Shown: positions 8,599 through 19,500 of the stretch, one piece after another
How the letters are laid out: each line of letters opens with the position of its first letter
Position numbering within the stretch: the first letter of the stretch is position 1
Position numbers and translations under genes: made by a program
Notes under the pieces: generated by a model
What the model was told of the DNA's origin: nothing
Database searches by the model: none
What the model saw: only the letters and a program-made list of their open reading frames with translations
Source: Halopseudomonas pelagia CL-AP6
GTDB lineage: Bacteria; Pseudomonadota; Gammaproteobacteria; Pseudomonadales; Pseudomonadaceae
Length of the DNA stretch: 64,000 bases
Reading direction: 5' to 3'
Assembly (NCBI RefSeq): GCF_000410875.1
Contig: NZ_AROI01000006.1
Location: 282,974-346,973 of the forward strand

Positions 8599-9821
8599 TG
8601 AGCAAGCTGAATAACTGGATCAACGAGCGGATGTCCGTTAATCGGGTGGTCGAAGATCACCTGACCAAATACTACGCTCCCAAGAACTTCAACTTTTTCT
8701 ATTTTTTCGGCTCGCTGGCGATGCTGGTGCTGGTCAACCAGATTGTGACCGGTATTTGGCTGACCATGAGTTACGAGCCCTCGGGCGATGGCGCATTCGC
8801 CTCCATCGAATACATCATGCGTGATGTCGAATATGGCTGGCTGTTACGTTACATGCACTCCACCGGCGCTTCTGCGTTCTTCGTGGTGATCTATCTGCAT
8901 ATGCTTCGCGGCATCATGTACGGGTCCTACCAAAAGCCCCGTGAGCTGATCTGGTTGTTTGGCATGACCATCTATCTGGTGCTGATGGCTGAAGCCTTCA
9001 TGGGCTATCTGCTGCCTTGGGGGCAAATGTCCTACTGGGGGGCGCAGGTGATCATCTCGCTGTTCGGTGCGATTCCGTTTATCGGGCCGGACCTGCAGCA
9101 GTGGATTCGTGGCGACTATCTGATCTCCGGGATCACCCTGAACCGATTCTTCGCGCTGCATGTAGTCGCCTTGCCGATCGTCCTGCTTGGACTGGTGGTT
9201 CTGCACATCATTGCGCTGCATGAGGTGGGTTCCAACAACCCGGACGGCGTGGATATCAAGAAGCACAAGGATGAGAATGGCAAGCCGCTGGATGGTATCG
9301 CATTCCACCCTTACTACACCGTCAAGGATATTGTCGGCGTCGTGGTATTCCTGTTTGTTTTCTGCATCGTGGTGTTCTTCTTCCCCGAAATGGGCGGCTT
9401 CTTCCTTGAAAAGCCCAACTTCGAGATTGCCAATCAGCTGAAAACGCCTGTTCACATTGCACCGGTGTGGTACTTCACGCCCTTCTACGCGATTTTGCGC
9501 GCAGTTCCGGCTATTGGTGGTTCGGCATTCCCGGGTGTAGTGGCCATGGGTGCTGCGATTGCCGTGTTGTTTGTGCTGCCCTGGCTGGACCGCAGTCCAG
9601 TACGCTCCATCCGCTATAAAGGCTGGATGAGCAAAGTTGCGCTGGTGGTGTTCTGCATCTCCTTTGTGATCCTGGGTATTCTGGGTGCTATCCCCGGTAA
9701 TGACACTCGGACTCTGATTTCGCAGATCTGCACCGTTTTGTACTTCGCCTTCTTCATACTCATGCCGTTCTATTCCAGCATGGAGAAGACTAAACCCGTC
9801 CCGGAGAGGGTTACTGGCTAA
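8598..9821 (+). CDS. petB: Cytochrome b subunit of the bc1 complex
   Basis: Integral membrane subunit of 407 residues that holds two b-type hemes and both quinone sites. Typical features are the paired histidines in the second and fourth helices (WLLRYMHSTGAS, FFVVIYLHMLRG; FALHVVALP, LVVLHIIALHEVG), the SYWGAQV segment, and the Qo-site loop, here PVWY instead of the mitochondrial PEWY. The bacterial cytochrome b is full-length (not split as in b6f). The start overlaps the petA stop, and the stop overlaps the petC start by one base, so translation is probably coupled. Confidence 0.97.
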   Translation: MSKLNNWINERMSVNRVVEDHLTKYYAPKNFNFFYFFGSLAMLVLVNQIVTGIWLTMSYEPSGDGAFASIEYIMRDVEYGWLLRYMHSTGASAFFVVIYLHMLRGIMYGSYQKPRELIWLFGMTIYLVLMAEAFMGYLLPWGQMSYWGAQVIISLFGAIPFIGPDLQQWIRGDYLISGITLNRFFALHVVALPIVLLGLVVLHIIALHEVGSNNPDGVDIKKHKDENGKPLDGIAFHPYYTVKDIVGVVVFLFVFCIVVFFFPEMGGFFLEKPNFEIANQLKTPVHIAPVWYFTPFYAILRAVPAIGGSAFPGVVAMGAAIAVLFVLPWLDRSPVRSIRYKGWMSKVALVVFCISFVILGILGAIPGNDTRTLISQICTVLYFAFFILMPFYSSMEKTKPVPERVTG

Positions 9822-10606
9822 TGAAAAAGCAATTGATTGCACTGTTGTTTGCACTCGTGCCCGTAGTGGCCCTGGCAGCGCCAGCCGGTGCGCCATTGGA
9901 GTCGGCTAATATCGACCCGCATGACAAGGCCTCTCTGCAGGACGGCGCGCGTACTTTCGTTAACTACTGCATGGGTTGCCATTCCGCGCAATACCAGCGG
10001 TATGAGCGTGTCGCGACCGACCTGGACATTCCGGAAGAGTTGATGCTCGATAACCTGGTGTTTTCTCAAGGTAGTCTGATCGGCGACCATATGAAGATTG
10101 GTATGCGTCAGGCTGATTCCAAGCTGTGGTTTGGTGCTGCGCCACCTGACTTGACCAACGTTGCCCGTGTTCGTGGTGAAGACTGGTTATACAGCTACCT
10201 GAAGACCTTTTATGAAGATCCTTCCCGCCCCTACGGCGTCAACAACAAGGTTTTTGCCAACGTCGGCATGCCTAACGTGTTGGCTGAGCTTCAGGGGCGC
10301 CAGGTGATTGGTTGCAAGGCTATGCCGGTAACGGACAAAAGCGGCAAGGTTCAGCGCGATCCGCTGAGCGGCGATACCCTCAAAGACGAGCAGTGCGATG
10401 TGCTGACCGTGGTTGAAGGTACTGGCACCCAATCCGAGGAAGAGTTTGATACCACGGTGCGTAACCTGGTGAACTTCCTGGCTTACTCGGCTGATCCGAT
10501 CAAGCTGGAGCGTCATCGCATCGGTACCTACGTGCTGCTTTATCTTGCGTTCTTGTTCGTGTTTGCCTACCTGCTCAAGCGTGAGTATTGGAGAGATATT
10601 CACTAA
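9821..10606 (+). CDS. petC: Cytochrome c1
   Basis: Heme-c subunit of the bc1 complex, 261 residues. A signal peptide (MKKQLIALLFALVPVVALA) is followed by the covalent heme site CMGCH (residues 50-54). The C-terminal segment YVLLYLAFLFVFAYLL is the single membrane anchor, ending in KREYWRDIH. It accepts electrons from the Rieske protein on the periplasmic side. It is the last gene of petABC; a GC-rich hairpin with T-rich 3' flank lies 23 bases downstream. Confidence 0.97.
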   Translation: MKKQLIALLFALVPVVALAAPAGAPLESANIDPHDKASLQDGARTFVNYCMGCHSAQYQRYERVATDLDIPEELMLDNLVFSQGSLIGDHMKIGMRQADSKLWFGAAPPDLTNVARVRGEDWLYSYLKTFYEDPSRPYGVNNKVFANVGMPNVLAELQGRQVIGCKAMPVTDKSGKVQRDPLSGDTLKDEQCDVLTVVEGTGTQSEEEFDTTVRNLVNFLAYSADPIKLERHRIGTYVLLYLAFLFVFAYLLKREYWRDIH

Positions 10607-10629
10607 CTAACGCTTTTTCAGGATCAATT

Positions 10630-10657
10630 GCGCGCCCTTTGGGGCGCGCTCTTGTTT
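10630..10657 (+). terminator. Putative terminator after petC
   Basis: Perfect stem GCGCGCCC (10630-10637) and GGGCGCGC (10642-10649) with a four-base loop, followed by TCTTGTTTC. The T-run is interrupted, so termination may be partial. A TATAAT sequence at 10664-10669, a possible -10 box for sspA, follows directly. Confidence 0.6.
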
Positions 10658-10775
10658 CTGGGGTATAATGCGTCACTACTAATTGAGGCGGTTCTTGTTA
10701 TGAGCCCGTCTTGCGTACCTGCGCAGCAGCGCGATCTGTTGTTACCGCAATCCGCTAATGGATGAGGGTTGATTT

Positions 10776-11405
10776 ATGGGCGTTACCGCCAACAAGCGTT
10801 CTTCGATGGCTTTTTTCTCTGATCCACGTGACCACTACTGTCATCGTGTCCGTATCGTTCTGGCGGAGAAAGGCGTTACCGTTGACGTCATCAACGTTGA
10901 GCCCGACAACCATCCTGAAGAGCTGGCTGAGAATAACCCTTACAATAGTGTTCCCACCTTGCTGGACCGTGATCTGGTGCTCTACGAGCCCAATATCATG
11001 ATGGAGTATCTGGATGAGCGTTTCCCGCATCCGCCGTTGCTGCCGGTTTATCCGGTAGCCAGGGCCAATACTCGCCTGCTTATGTTTCGTGTTCAGCGTG
11101 ACTGGTGCGGTCTGGTGGATGCCATTGCCAATCCCAAGACGCCGACGGCTGCCGTCACCAAGGCGCGCAAAGAGCTGCGTGAAAGTTTGATCGGCGTAGC
11201 CCCTGTGTTCGCTGAAATGCCGTATTTCATGAGCGAGGAATTCAGCCTGGTTGATTGCTGTATTGCTCCAATCCTCTGGCGCTTGCCGATTCTCGGTGTT
11301 GAGCTGCCCAAGCAGGCCAAACCGTTGCAGGATTACATGGACAGAATTTTCCAGCGTGAAGGTTTTCTCGGTAGCTTGTCTGCGGCCGAGAAGGAAATGC
11401 AGTAA
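10776..11405 (+). CDS. sspA: Stringent starvation protein A
   Basis: RNA-polymerase-associated protein of 209 residues with a glutathione-S-transferase fold. The N-terminal thioredoxin-like part contains [19 protein letters not shown], and the family motif [14 protein letters not shown] follows. Relatives bind RNA polymerase and alter transcription during starvation, acid stress and virulence; they lack transferase activity. It sits between petC and sspB, the common gammaproteobacterial order. A TATAAT about 105 bases upstream may be its -10 box, but no matching -35 is seen. Confidence 0.95.
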   Translation: MGVTANKRSSMAFFSDPRDHYCHRVRIVLAEKGVTVDVINVEPDNHPEELAENNPYNSVPTLLDRDLVLYEPNIMMEYLDERFPHPPLLPVYPVARANTRLLMFRVQRDWCGLVDAIANPKTPTAAVTKARKELRESLIGVAPVFAEMPYFMSEEFSLVDCCIAPILWRLPILGVELPKQAKPLQDYMDRIFQREGFLGSLSAAEKEMQ

Positions 11406-11433
11406 GCAATTCACCAAACAATAGGAGGCCCGC

Positions 11434-11862
11434 ATGGCTCAAATGAGCTCAAGCCGACCCTACCTGATTCGCTCACTTTATGAATGGATATTGGATAACC
11501 AGTGCACGCCTTATGTGCTGGTCAATGCCCACTATCCGGATACCGTGGTTCCCGAGTCCTTTGTCGAAGCCGGACAGATTGTTCTCAATCTGGCGCCCAG
11601 CGCGATACGTCATCTGGAAATGGATAACGAGAAAATCTGTTTTGATGGCCGCTTTGGCGGGGTAGCTCAGCAGGTATGGTTACCTACTCAGGCGGTAATG
11701 GCTATTTATGCGCGCGAGAATGGTCAGGGTATGGTCTTCGAGGTAGAGCCTGCGCCGCAGCCGCCGTCTTCAGAGTCACCCTCTGCAAAAGAAGGCGCAG
11801 TACCAAGCAAGGGCTCTACTGGCAGTAAGCCAGCCAGGCCTGCGTTGAAAGTGGTTAAATAA
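11434..11862 (+). CDS. sspB: ClpXP protease specificity-enhancing factor SspB
   Basis: Adaptor of 142 residues that tethers ssrA-tagged proteins to the ClpXP protease. The N-terminal core (SSRPYLIRSLYEWILDN, DNQCTPYVLVNA, VLNLAPSAIRHLEMDN) is the ssrA-tag binding domain. A flexible linker rich in Pro, Ser and Lys follows, and the short C-terminal ClpX-binding tail ends RPALKVVK. AGGAGG precedes the ATG. It follows sspA after 28 bases and is closed by a strong terminator. Confidence 0.95.
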   Translation: MAQMSSSRPYLIRSLYEWILDNQCTPYVLVNAHYPDTVVPESFVEAGQIVLNLAPSAIRHLEMDNEKICFDGRFGGVAQQVWLPTQAVMAIYARENGQGMVFEVEPAPQPPSSESPSAKEGAVPSKGSTGSKPARPALKVVK

Positions 11863-11893
11863 GCGCGGCGGATATTGCTCGAATAGCATAATG

Positions 11894-11933
11894 AAAAAGC
11901 CCGACCCGGAGATATCCGGCGCCGGGCTTTTTT
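11894..11933 (+). terminator. Terminator after sspB
   Basis: Long stem-loop: AAAAAGCCCG pairs with CGGGCTTTTTT, and an inner stem CCGGA / TCCGG closes a short GATA loop. A-tract and T-tract on both flanks mean it could work in both directions, serving sspB and the convergent dolP gene. Confidence 0.85.
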
Positions 11934-11954
11934 CTGCCAAGTGAGGAAGCAGAC

Positions 11955-13129
<1,175 letters not shown>

Positions 13130-13504
13130 CTAGCAGGTGAATGCTTCTCGGATCCATTGGTAAGAGGCCGGATCCGCTGGGTTGCCTTGCCCGGTAATGA
13201 CATCGAATCGGCAAGGCTGATTGACCAGATGGGGGTGGGTGAGCAGGTAATGCTGGGCTGCGGCGATAACGCGTTTCTGCTTGCGCCAATCGATCGTTTC
13301 CGCAGCGTTGCCCCATCGGGTACTTCGTCTGTAACGTACTTCGACAAATACTACTGTATCTGCATCGCGCATGACCAGATCAAGCTCGCCCTGCTTACAG
13401 CGATAGTTTCTTGCCAACAAGCGCATGCCAGCCCGCAATAGCAGTTGCTCGGATTGGCGCTCGGCTTGGTTGCCGAGCACTTGCTTGTCTGTCAGTGACG
13501 TCAC
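13130..13504 (-). CDS. yraN: YraN family protein (UPF0102)
   Basis: Small 124-residue protein with a restriction-endonuclease-like core. The conserved pattern GELDLVMRDADTVVFVEVRYR (split here for description: GELDLV near residue 38, then VFVEVRYR) gives the acidic D-ExR/K set of the nuclease fold. The role is unknown. It overlaps the lpoA stop by 4 bases and precedes diaA by 15, so it is part of the lpoA operon. Confidence 0.9.
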   Translation of the reverse strand: MTSLTDKQVLGNQAERQSEQLLLRAGMRLLARNYRCKQGELDLVMRDADTVVFVEVRYRRSTRWGNAAETIDWRKQKRVIAAAQHYLLTHPHLVNQPCRFDVITGQGNPADPASYQWIREAFTC

Positions 13505-15321
13505 GGGGCGGGGAGTAGGGCCGGAGATTCTGCCAGCCGGCCCTCCTGGATAACACCCCAGCTCAGCTCCCGTCGAATGCGCCCATCACTGGACAGAGAC
13601 AATATCCCGGTCGCACCGTTCACCGTGGTTTCAGGATATTGCTGCATCTGTCCAAGTCGGGTGAAGATACGCTGCGCATCGATGCCCATTGCATACAGTC
13701 GGCCTAACGCGCCGCCAGCTTGCGGCCAGTTTTGCGTGACCGAGTCGTAGAGGCTGTCCGAGCGGGTCAGCAGCCAGGGCGTTTCGGCTACCAGAATACC
13801 GTCCAGGTCATTATTTTGCTCATTGCCCACCTGGTATACGTGGGAGGTAGCGTATACCGGTAAGTCTGCGGCGTACTGGAATGCCAGCGTTGGCATGATC
13901 TGTCTGGCCTGTAAGGGGCCAGCGGTGATAAACAAGGCGTCCAGATCCTGACGAGGGGTAGGTTGCACTACTACGCTGCTACCCAGCACACGCTGTAGTT
14001 GTCTTCCACGTTGCTCGCTTTGGCGGATACGTAGCATTTCACCGATCTGCCCAGCCATGGCTGCGGGTTCATCAACCACTTCCCGGGCAACCAGTACGCC
14101 ACCCATCTCCTGCCAGGCCTGTTGGAACGCCTGGTAGGCACGCTCGCCCCACTCGGTTCTGGCAGTCAGTGCTGCCATGCGCCGGTGGCCTTGGGCCCAT
14201 GCCTGGGTTGCCGCAGAGCGGGCTTCGTCTTCGGGGGCCAGGCCAAATTGGAACAGCGCCTTGCCTTCAGGTGTGGCGCTTTCAGTGTAGTTCAATGCCA
14301 ATGTGGGCAGTGGTAGTTCGGGCATAGCCGCCAGGCGGCTGACTTGTTCGCGCTCCAGCGGCCCAATCACCCATTCCACGCCATCGGCGATCGCCTGACG
14401 GTAAAATGCATCCAGATCAGTGTAGGCGGTAGAGTCATAAAGACTCACTTCGGGTTGGTCGAGCCCTTGGCTGTAAGCCTGGTACTGAGCGGCAAGAAAA
14501 CCGTCGCGCAGTGCCTGTCCGGCGTTGGCCAGTTGACCCTGGAAGGGCAGCAACAGAGCAATATGCTGTGGTCGGCTGCTGTGCAGTTCGACCAACTGAG
14601 ACAAGGATCCCGGCAGTTCTAGTGCGGCAGGGTGGCTGGGATTGTCTTCCTGCCACTGCTTCAGGGCGCGAACCTGCAGATCCAGATTGCTCAGTTCCTG
14701 ATCAATCAGCGCCAGTTCCAGCCAGGCGGCCAGCTCGCCAGTGCTGGTGGCGGCTGCGGCTTGCAAGTTAGCAAGCGGCATCTTGCTTATACCTTGCCAG
14801 ATCGCCTGCTGGTTGGCAGCTTGCTCTTCGACAGGTAGCAGGCTGTGGATGAAAATACGCTGCTGCGCCGCTTTGAGGTATTCGCCCACCTGATCGTTGG
14901 CCTCGGCCTGCAGCTGCTGTATACGCAATTGCTCATCCATGGGCAGGCTGTCGATCTGGCTGATGGACGGGTGGCGCAGGGCGCGCAATGCCATTTTCGG
15001 TTCATTGAGCGCCATCGCGCTGATGGCTTGCAGTTGGCTAAAGCGAATTTGCTGGTCGGTCGGCAGATCGCTCTGCGGAATGCGCTCGAGAATGCTCAGT
15101 GTTTGTTCGTGTGCCCCCGCGTCGCTAGCCGCTTGGGCCGCATACAGGCGTAACAGGTTGGCTTCGGCTCCGGAGCGCCGGTCGGCGTCTTCAAGCAGTT
15201 TTTCCGCGGATGCCTGCGGCGTGCGTGGTAGGTCGCCCAGCTGTTGCGGGGCCGAGGAGCAGCCGGCAATCAATACAGCCAAGGTCAGAGGTAAAAACGG
15301 CAGGCGTTTGCTGCGGAACAT
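13501..15321 (-). CDS. lpoA: Penicillin-binding protein activator LpoA
   Basis: Outer-membrane lipoprotein of 606 residues that activates the class A penicillin-binding protein PBP1a from the periplasmic side. From the ATG at 15321 it has a signal peptide with lipobox LIAG-Cys21. A TPR-rich N-terminal half is followed by a periplasmic-binding-protein-like C-terminal domain (HIALLLPFQGQLANAGQALRDG). A longer reading from 15465 would put 48 polar residues before the signal peptide and overlap the rsmI start region, so I reject it. It is divergent from rsmI with 142 bases between, as in most gammaproteobacteria. Confidence 0.92.
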   Translation of the reverse strand: MFRSKRLPFLPLTLAVLIAGCSSAPQQLGDLPRTPQASAEKLLEDADRRSGAEANLLRLYAAQAASDAGAHEQTLSILERIPQSDLPTDQQIRFSQLQAISAMALNEPKMALRALRHPSISQIDSLPMDEQLRIQQLQAEANDQVGEYLKAAQQRIFIHSLLPVEEQAANQQAIWQGISKMPLANLQAAAATSTGELAAWLELALIDQELSNLDLQVRALKQWQEDNPSHPAALELPGSLSQLVELHSSRPQHIALLLPFQGQLANAGQALRDGFLAAQYQAYSQGLDQPEVSLYDSTAYTDLDAFYRQAIADGVEWVIGPLEREQVSRLAAMPELPLPTLALNYTESATPEGKALFQFGLAPEDEARSAATQAWAQGHRRMAALTARTEWGERAYQAFQQAWQEMGGVLVAREVVDEPAAMAGQIGEMLRIRQSEQRGRQLQRVLGSSVVVQPTPRQDLDALFITAGPLQARQIMPTLAFQYAADLPVYATSHVYQVGNEQNNDLDGILVAETPWLLTRSDSLYDSVTQNWPQAGGALGRLYAMGIDAQRIFTRLGQMQQYPETTVNGATGILSLSSDGRIRRELSWGVIQEGRLAESPALLPAP

Positions 15322-15463
15322 GCGGCGGTATCCTTGCGCTGGGGACGCTGGCGTGCGTGCCCCGTGAGATTCAAAGCGGTCATTGTAACCAAGGGGGGCG
15401 GCAATCGCCATGCACTGCATCACGTCCTGTACAATGGCCGCATCAACCAGCTCAGGAACAGTC

Positions 15464-16300
15464 ATGTCCGGTACCCTTTACGTTGTCGCCACGCCTATTG
15501 GCAATTTGCAGGATATGTCGCCCCGAGCGCTGGAGGTGTTGCGTACGGTCGCCCTGATCGCTGCTGAAGATACGCGCCACAGCGCGCGCTTGCTGCAGCA
15601 TTTCGGCGTTAGTACGTCGACCACGGCCTGCCACGATCACAATGAGCGAGACAAGAGCATTCGGCTGGTTGAACGTATGCTGGCTGGCGAAGACATGGCG
15701 CTGATTTCCGATGCCGGTACGCCGTTGATTTCCGATCCAGGCTACCACTTGGTGCGCCAGGCCCGTGAGGCGGGAGTGCGGGTCTGCCCCATCCCCGGCG
15801 CCTGTGCGCTGATCGCCGCGCTGAGTGCGGCGGGTTTGCCATCGGATCGTTTTGCCTTTGAAGGTTTTCTGCCGGCCAAGGCGCATGGTCGGCGCCAGCG
15901 TTTGCAGGCGCTGGCCGTTGAACCGCGCACCTGGATGCTCTATGAAGCGCCGCATCGGCTGCTCGAATGTCTGGAAGATATGCTCGATATTTTCGGTCCC
16001 GAGCGACAGGTGGTGTTGGCGCGGGAGTTGACCAAAACCTTTGAAACGATCAAGGGCGCGCCGATAGCCGAACTGGTTGAGTGGGTCCGAGCGGACTCTG
16101 ATCAGCAGCGTGGAGAATGCGTGTTGATCGTCGAGGCGATGCCTGAGCCCGAGGTGAGCGAGGGGCTCAATCCGGAAGCCCAGCGCGTGCTGGATATTCT
16201 GCTCAGTGAGCTACCGGTCAAGCAAGCCGCTGCGCTGGCGGCGCAGATCACCGGTGAGAAAAAGAACCGGTTGTATCAGGTGGCGCTGGGTAAGGGCTGA
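15464..16300 (+). CDS. rsmI: 16S rRNA (cytidine1402-2'-O)-methyltransferase RsmI
   Basis: SAM-dependent methyltransferase of 278 residues that 2'-O-methylates C1402 in the ribosomal P site. The ATG at 15464 gives the canonical N-terminus [23 protein letters not shown] lies upstream. Other motifs are [25 protein letters not shown] and the tetrapyrrole-methylase-type fold. The last codons GGTAAGGGCTGA resemble the end of each of the 90-bp repeats that follow immediately, so the stop codon sits at the repeat boundary. Confidence 0.96.
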   Translation: MSGTLYVVATPIGNLQDMSPRALEVLRTVALIAAEDTRHSARLLQHFGVSTSTTACHDHNERDKSIRLVERMLAGEDMALISDAGTPLISDPGYHLVRQAREAGVRVCPIPGACALIAALSAAGLPSDRFAFEGFLPAKAHGRRQRLQALAVEPRTWMLYEAPHRLLECLEDMLDIFGPERQVVLARELTKTFETIKGAPIAELVEWVRADSDQQRGECVLIVEAMPEPEVSEGLNPEAQRVLDILLSELPVKQAAALAAQITGEKKNRLYQVALGKG

Positions 16301-16570
16301 GCGCGCTGGCCGAGATGGAACTCGGCCGTCCCGGTGTCGCATTCCTGGGAGTGTCGAGTTCCATCTCGACACAAGGGGGGGTAGGGCTGAGCACGTTGGC
16401 CGAGGTGGAACTCGGCCGTCCCGGTGTCGCATTTGCTGGGAGTGTCGAGTTCCATCTCGACACAGGGGTGGTAGAGCTGAGCGCGCTGGCCGAGGCGGAA
16501 CTCGGCCGTCCCGGTGCCGCATTTCCTGGGAGTGTCGAGTTCCATCTCGACACAGGGGGTGCGGACGAGC
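16301..16570. repeat. Three tandem 90-bp double-hairpin repeats (array 1)
   Basis: Three units start at 16301, 16391 and 16481, spaced by exactly 90 bases. Each carries hairpin 1 (stem GGCCGAG / CTCGGCC, at 16308-16327, 16398-16417 and 16488-16507) and hairpin 2 (stem GTGTCGAG / CTCGACAC, loop TTCCAT, at 16351-16372, 16442-16463 and 16532-16553). In unit 1 the loop of hairpin 1 is ATGGAA, the reverse complement of the hairpin 2 loop; units 2 and 3 have GTGGAA and GCGGAA. Hairpin 2 is identical in all units. The array fills the space between the convergent rsmI and carboxylase genes. Seen directly; it resembles a REP/BIME-type element but I do not recognise the family. Confidence 0.95.
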
Positions 16571-16599
16571 GCATTGAGCGAGATTATCCCGGTGATTGG

Positions 16600-19500
16600 C
16601 TATTTCTGCTGTAACACCAACACGCGCTGTCCCGCCCGCACCGCAGAGCCAGGCTGTACGTGGATTGAGCTCACCACGCCGTCACAGGGCGCCACCAAGG
16701 GTATTTCCATCTTCATCGATTCCAGGATCACCAGCACGTCGCCGGTTTTGACCTGGGCGCCTTCCGAAACCTGGACCTGCCACAGGTTGCCGGCAATATG
16801 GCTTTCGACACCCTGTTGATCGACCAGCAAGGGCGCCTCTTCAGAGATCTCCGCAAGGGTTTCCTCGCTCTCGTAATTGGCCTGGCCATTGGCGATCCAG
16901 CGCTCGCGCTCGGCTTTGAATGCTGCCTGCTGTTGCTGACGAAAGGTATGAATACTGTCTGCCTCCTGGTCGAGAAAGGCCTGGTAATCATTTAGCCGCA
17001 ATTCGGTTTCTTCTATGCGCAGCGGGTAGCGTCCCAGCGGGAAGTCACGGCGGATCACCTGCAATTCGTCGGCGCTGACCGGATAAAAGCGGATCTGATC
17101 GAAGAAGCGCAGTAGCCAGGGCATTCCGCCAAAGGCTTCGACCTCGCGGTAGCGATTCCACATTTGCAACGTGCGCCCGACAAACTGATAGCCACCCGGG
17201 CCCTCCATGCCATACACGCACATATAGGCGCCACCGATGCCCACCGAGTTTTCTGCGGTCCAGGTACGGGCTGGGTTGTATTTGGTCGTGACCAGGCGGT
17301 GTCGTGGGTCTAGCGGTGTTGCCACCGGCGCGCCCAGGTAGACATCGCCCAGGCCCATAACCAGATAGCTCGCGTCAAAGACGGTACGGTGTACTTCGTC
17401 GAGGTTCGGCAGGTCATTGATGCGGCGGATGAACTCCAGATTGCTCGGGCACCAGGGCGCATCCTTGCGCACGGTGGTCATGTATTTATCGATGGCCAGT
17501 TGGCAGGCCGGGTCGTCCCAGGAGAGCGGCAGGTGCACGATGCGTGACGGAACCTTGAGATCGCGGGCGGCGCAAACCGCCTCCCAGGCATCCTCGACGA
17601 TGCGCAGCAGGCGATCAATTGGTAGTGTCTCGGGCTGATAATGCACCTGCAAGGAGCGGATGCCGGGGGTTAGATCGTTCACGCCGGGCAATTGCATGGC
17701 CTCTAGCGATTGCATCAATGCGTGACCGCGAAAACGCAATACCAGGTCTAGTTCCGGCTGGCCGATTTCCAGCAACAGGTGGGTATCGCCTGATAGCCGT
17801 GCGACCAGACGCGTGTCGTCCACGCCAATATCCAGCACTATCGGCGATTCTGGCGCGACCGCTGGGCTGCTAGCAGGGCAGAGAGGCTGCAGTTGCTGGA
17901 TTGCCTGCTCACGCAATACGGCTAGTTCCCGGGCGGTTTCCAGCTCCACTGGAATAAAGCGTACCCGGTCGCCAGCCTTGAGCTGACCCATCTGCCATAG
18001 ATCCGCTTCAATGATGCTGACCGGGCAGACGAAGCCGCCCAGACTCGGCCCGTCTGGGCCTAGAATCACCGGCATGTCGCCGGTAAAGTCCACGGCGCCG
18101 ATGGCATAAGGGTTGTCATGAATATTCGACGGGTGCAGCCCGGCCTCGCCGCCGTCCTCACGCACCCATTCGGGTTTGGGGCCGATCAGTCGCACGCCGG
18201 TACGGCTGGAGTTGAAGTGCACCTCCCAGTCGGTGTCGAGAAAGCGTTGCATATAAGCCTGGGTAAAATACTCTGGCGCAGCATGCGGTCCGTAGATTAC
18301 CCGCAGTTCTCGAACAGCAGGCAGGGTGGTGCGCATATTCTCGTCGAGGCTTTCTCCCGCGCCTTTATCGCTTAGCGCCGGCAGGTGTAGTACGTCGCCA
18401 GCGCGTAACGCGCGGCCGGCGTGCCCACCAAACTGGCCGAGGGTGAAAGTGCTTTTGCTGCCCAGATAATCTGGCACCTGCACGCCGCCACGCAGCGCAA
18501 TATAGCTGCGCGCGCCTGCGCCAGCGATGGTGCCCAGGGCCAACTGGCTGCCGGCTTTGATCAGCAGGCTGGTATGCATGGGCTGCGGTTCGCCATCGAT
18601 ACTCAGCGGAATCTCGGCCCCGGTTACCGCCACCACCGCATCGGTATTGAACTTCAGCGTTGGCCCGCTCATGGTGATTTCCAGACCAGCGGCGGCGGTT
18701 GGATTGTTGAGCAGGCGGTTGCCCAACTGCAACGCCAGATTATCCATCGGCCCGGAAGGTGGTACGCCGACGGCCCAGTAGCCTAGGCGGCCAGGCACAT
18801 CCTGAACGGTGGTTTGTGTGCCGCCGCTGACCACTTCGAAGGTATTGGCCTGGTAGCTCAGGCCCTCCAGGCAGCGGGTCCAGGGTTCGCCACTGGCGAA
18901 GGGTGTATCCAGCAGGATTTGGCGGATATAGTCGATATTGGTTTCCACACCGTACAGTTGCGTTGCGCCAAGTGTGGTGTGCAGTGCGGCGCTGGCCGCT
19001 GCGCGGGTGGGCTCCCAACAGATAACCTTGGCGATCATCGGATCGAAGTAGGGTGGTATCTCGCAGCCGGCTTCCACCCAGGTATCGATCCGCAGCGCCT
19101 GACCATTGGCGTCCGGAAAGTTCACGGCGGTCAGCAGCCCGGGGCAGGGTTGAAAGTCGCGGCCGGGGTCTTCGGCATACACTCGTGCCTGTATCGCGTG
19201 GCCCTGGGCTTTCAGGTCTTTGCCCAGCTCGGTCAGCGGCGGCAGATCGCCTGCGGCCAGTTCGATCATCCAGCGCACCAGATCCACGCCCCAGACCTGC
19301 TCGGTGACGCCATGCTCGACCTGCAGACGGGTGTTGACCTCAAGAAAGTAGAACTGCGCGGCTTCGCTGTCGTAAACAAACTCGACGGTGCCGGCGCTGC
19401 GGTACTGCACGGCGCTGGCCAGTTGGATAGCCGCCTCGCATAGCGCATCGGCCATGCCGTCGGGCAGGTTGGGCGCCGGTGTCTCCTCAATGACTTTCTG

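Noticed and set aside
8844..9896. 350-residue minus-strand frame inside petB
   Set aside because: Histidine- and glutamine-rich antisense of a membrane protein; no start context or family.
15322..15465. Longer lpoA with 48 extra residues
   Set aside because: Would place the signal peptide and lipobox in the interior and run over the rsmI start.
16301..16570. CRISPR array
   Set aside because: The whole 90-base unit is conserved; there are no variable spacers between short repeats, and no cas genes lie nearby.
16206..16614. Overlapping open frames on both strands of the rsmI-carboxylase gap (up to 123 residues)
   Set aside because: They are products of the three 90-bp repeats, have no ribosome-binding sites and are open in several frames at once.
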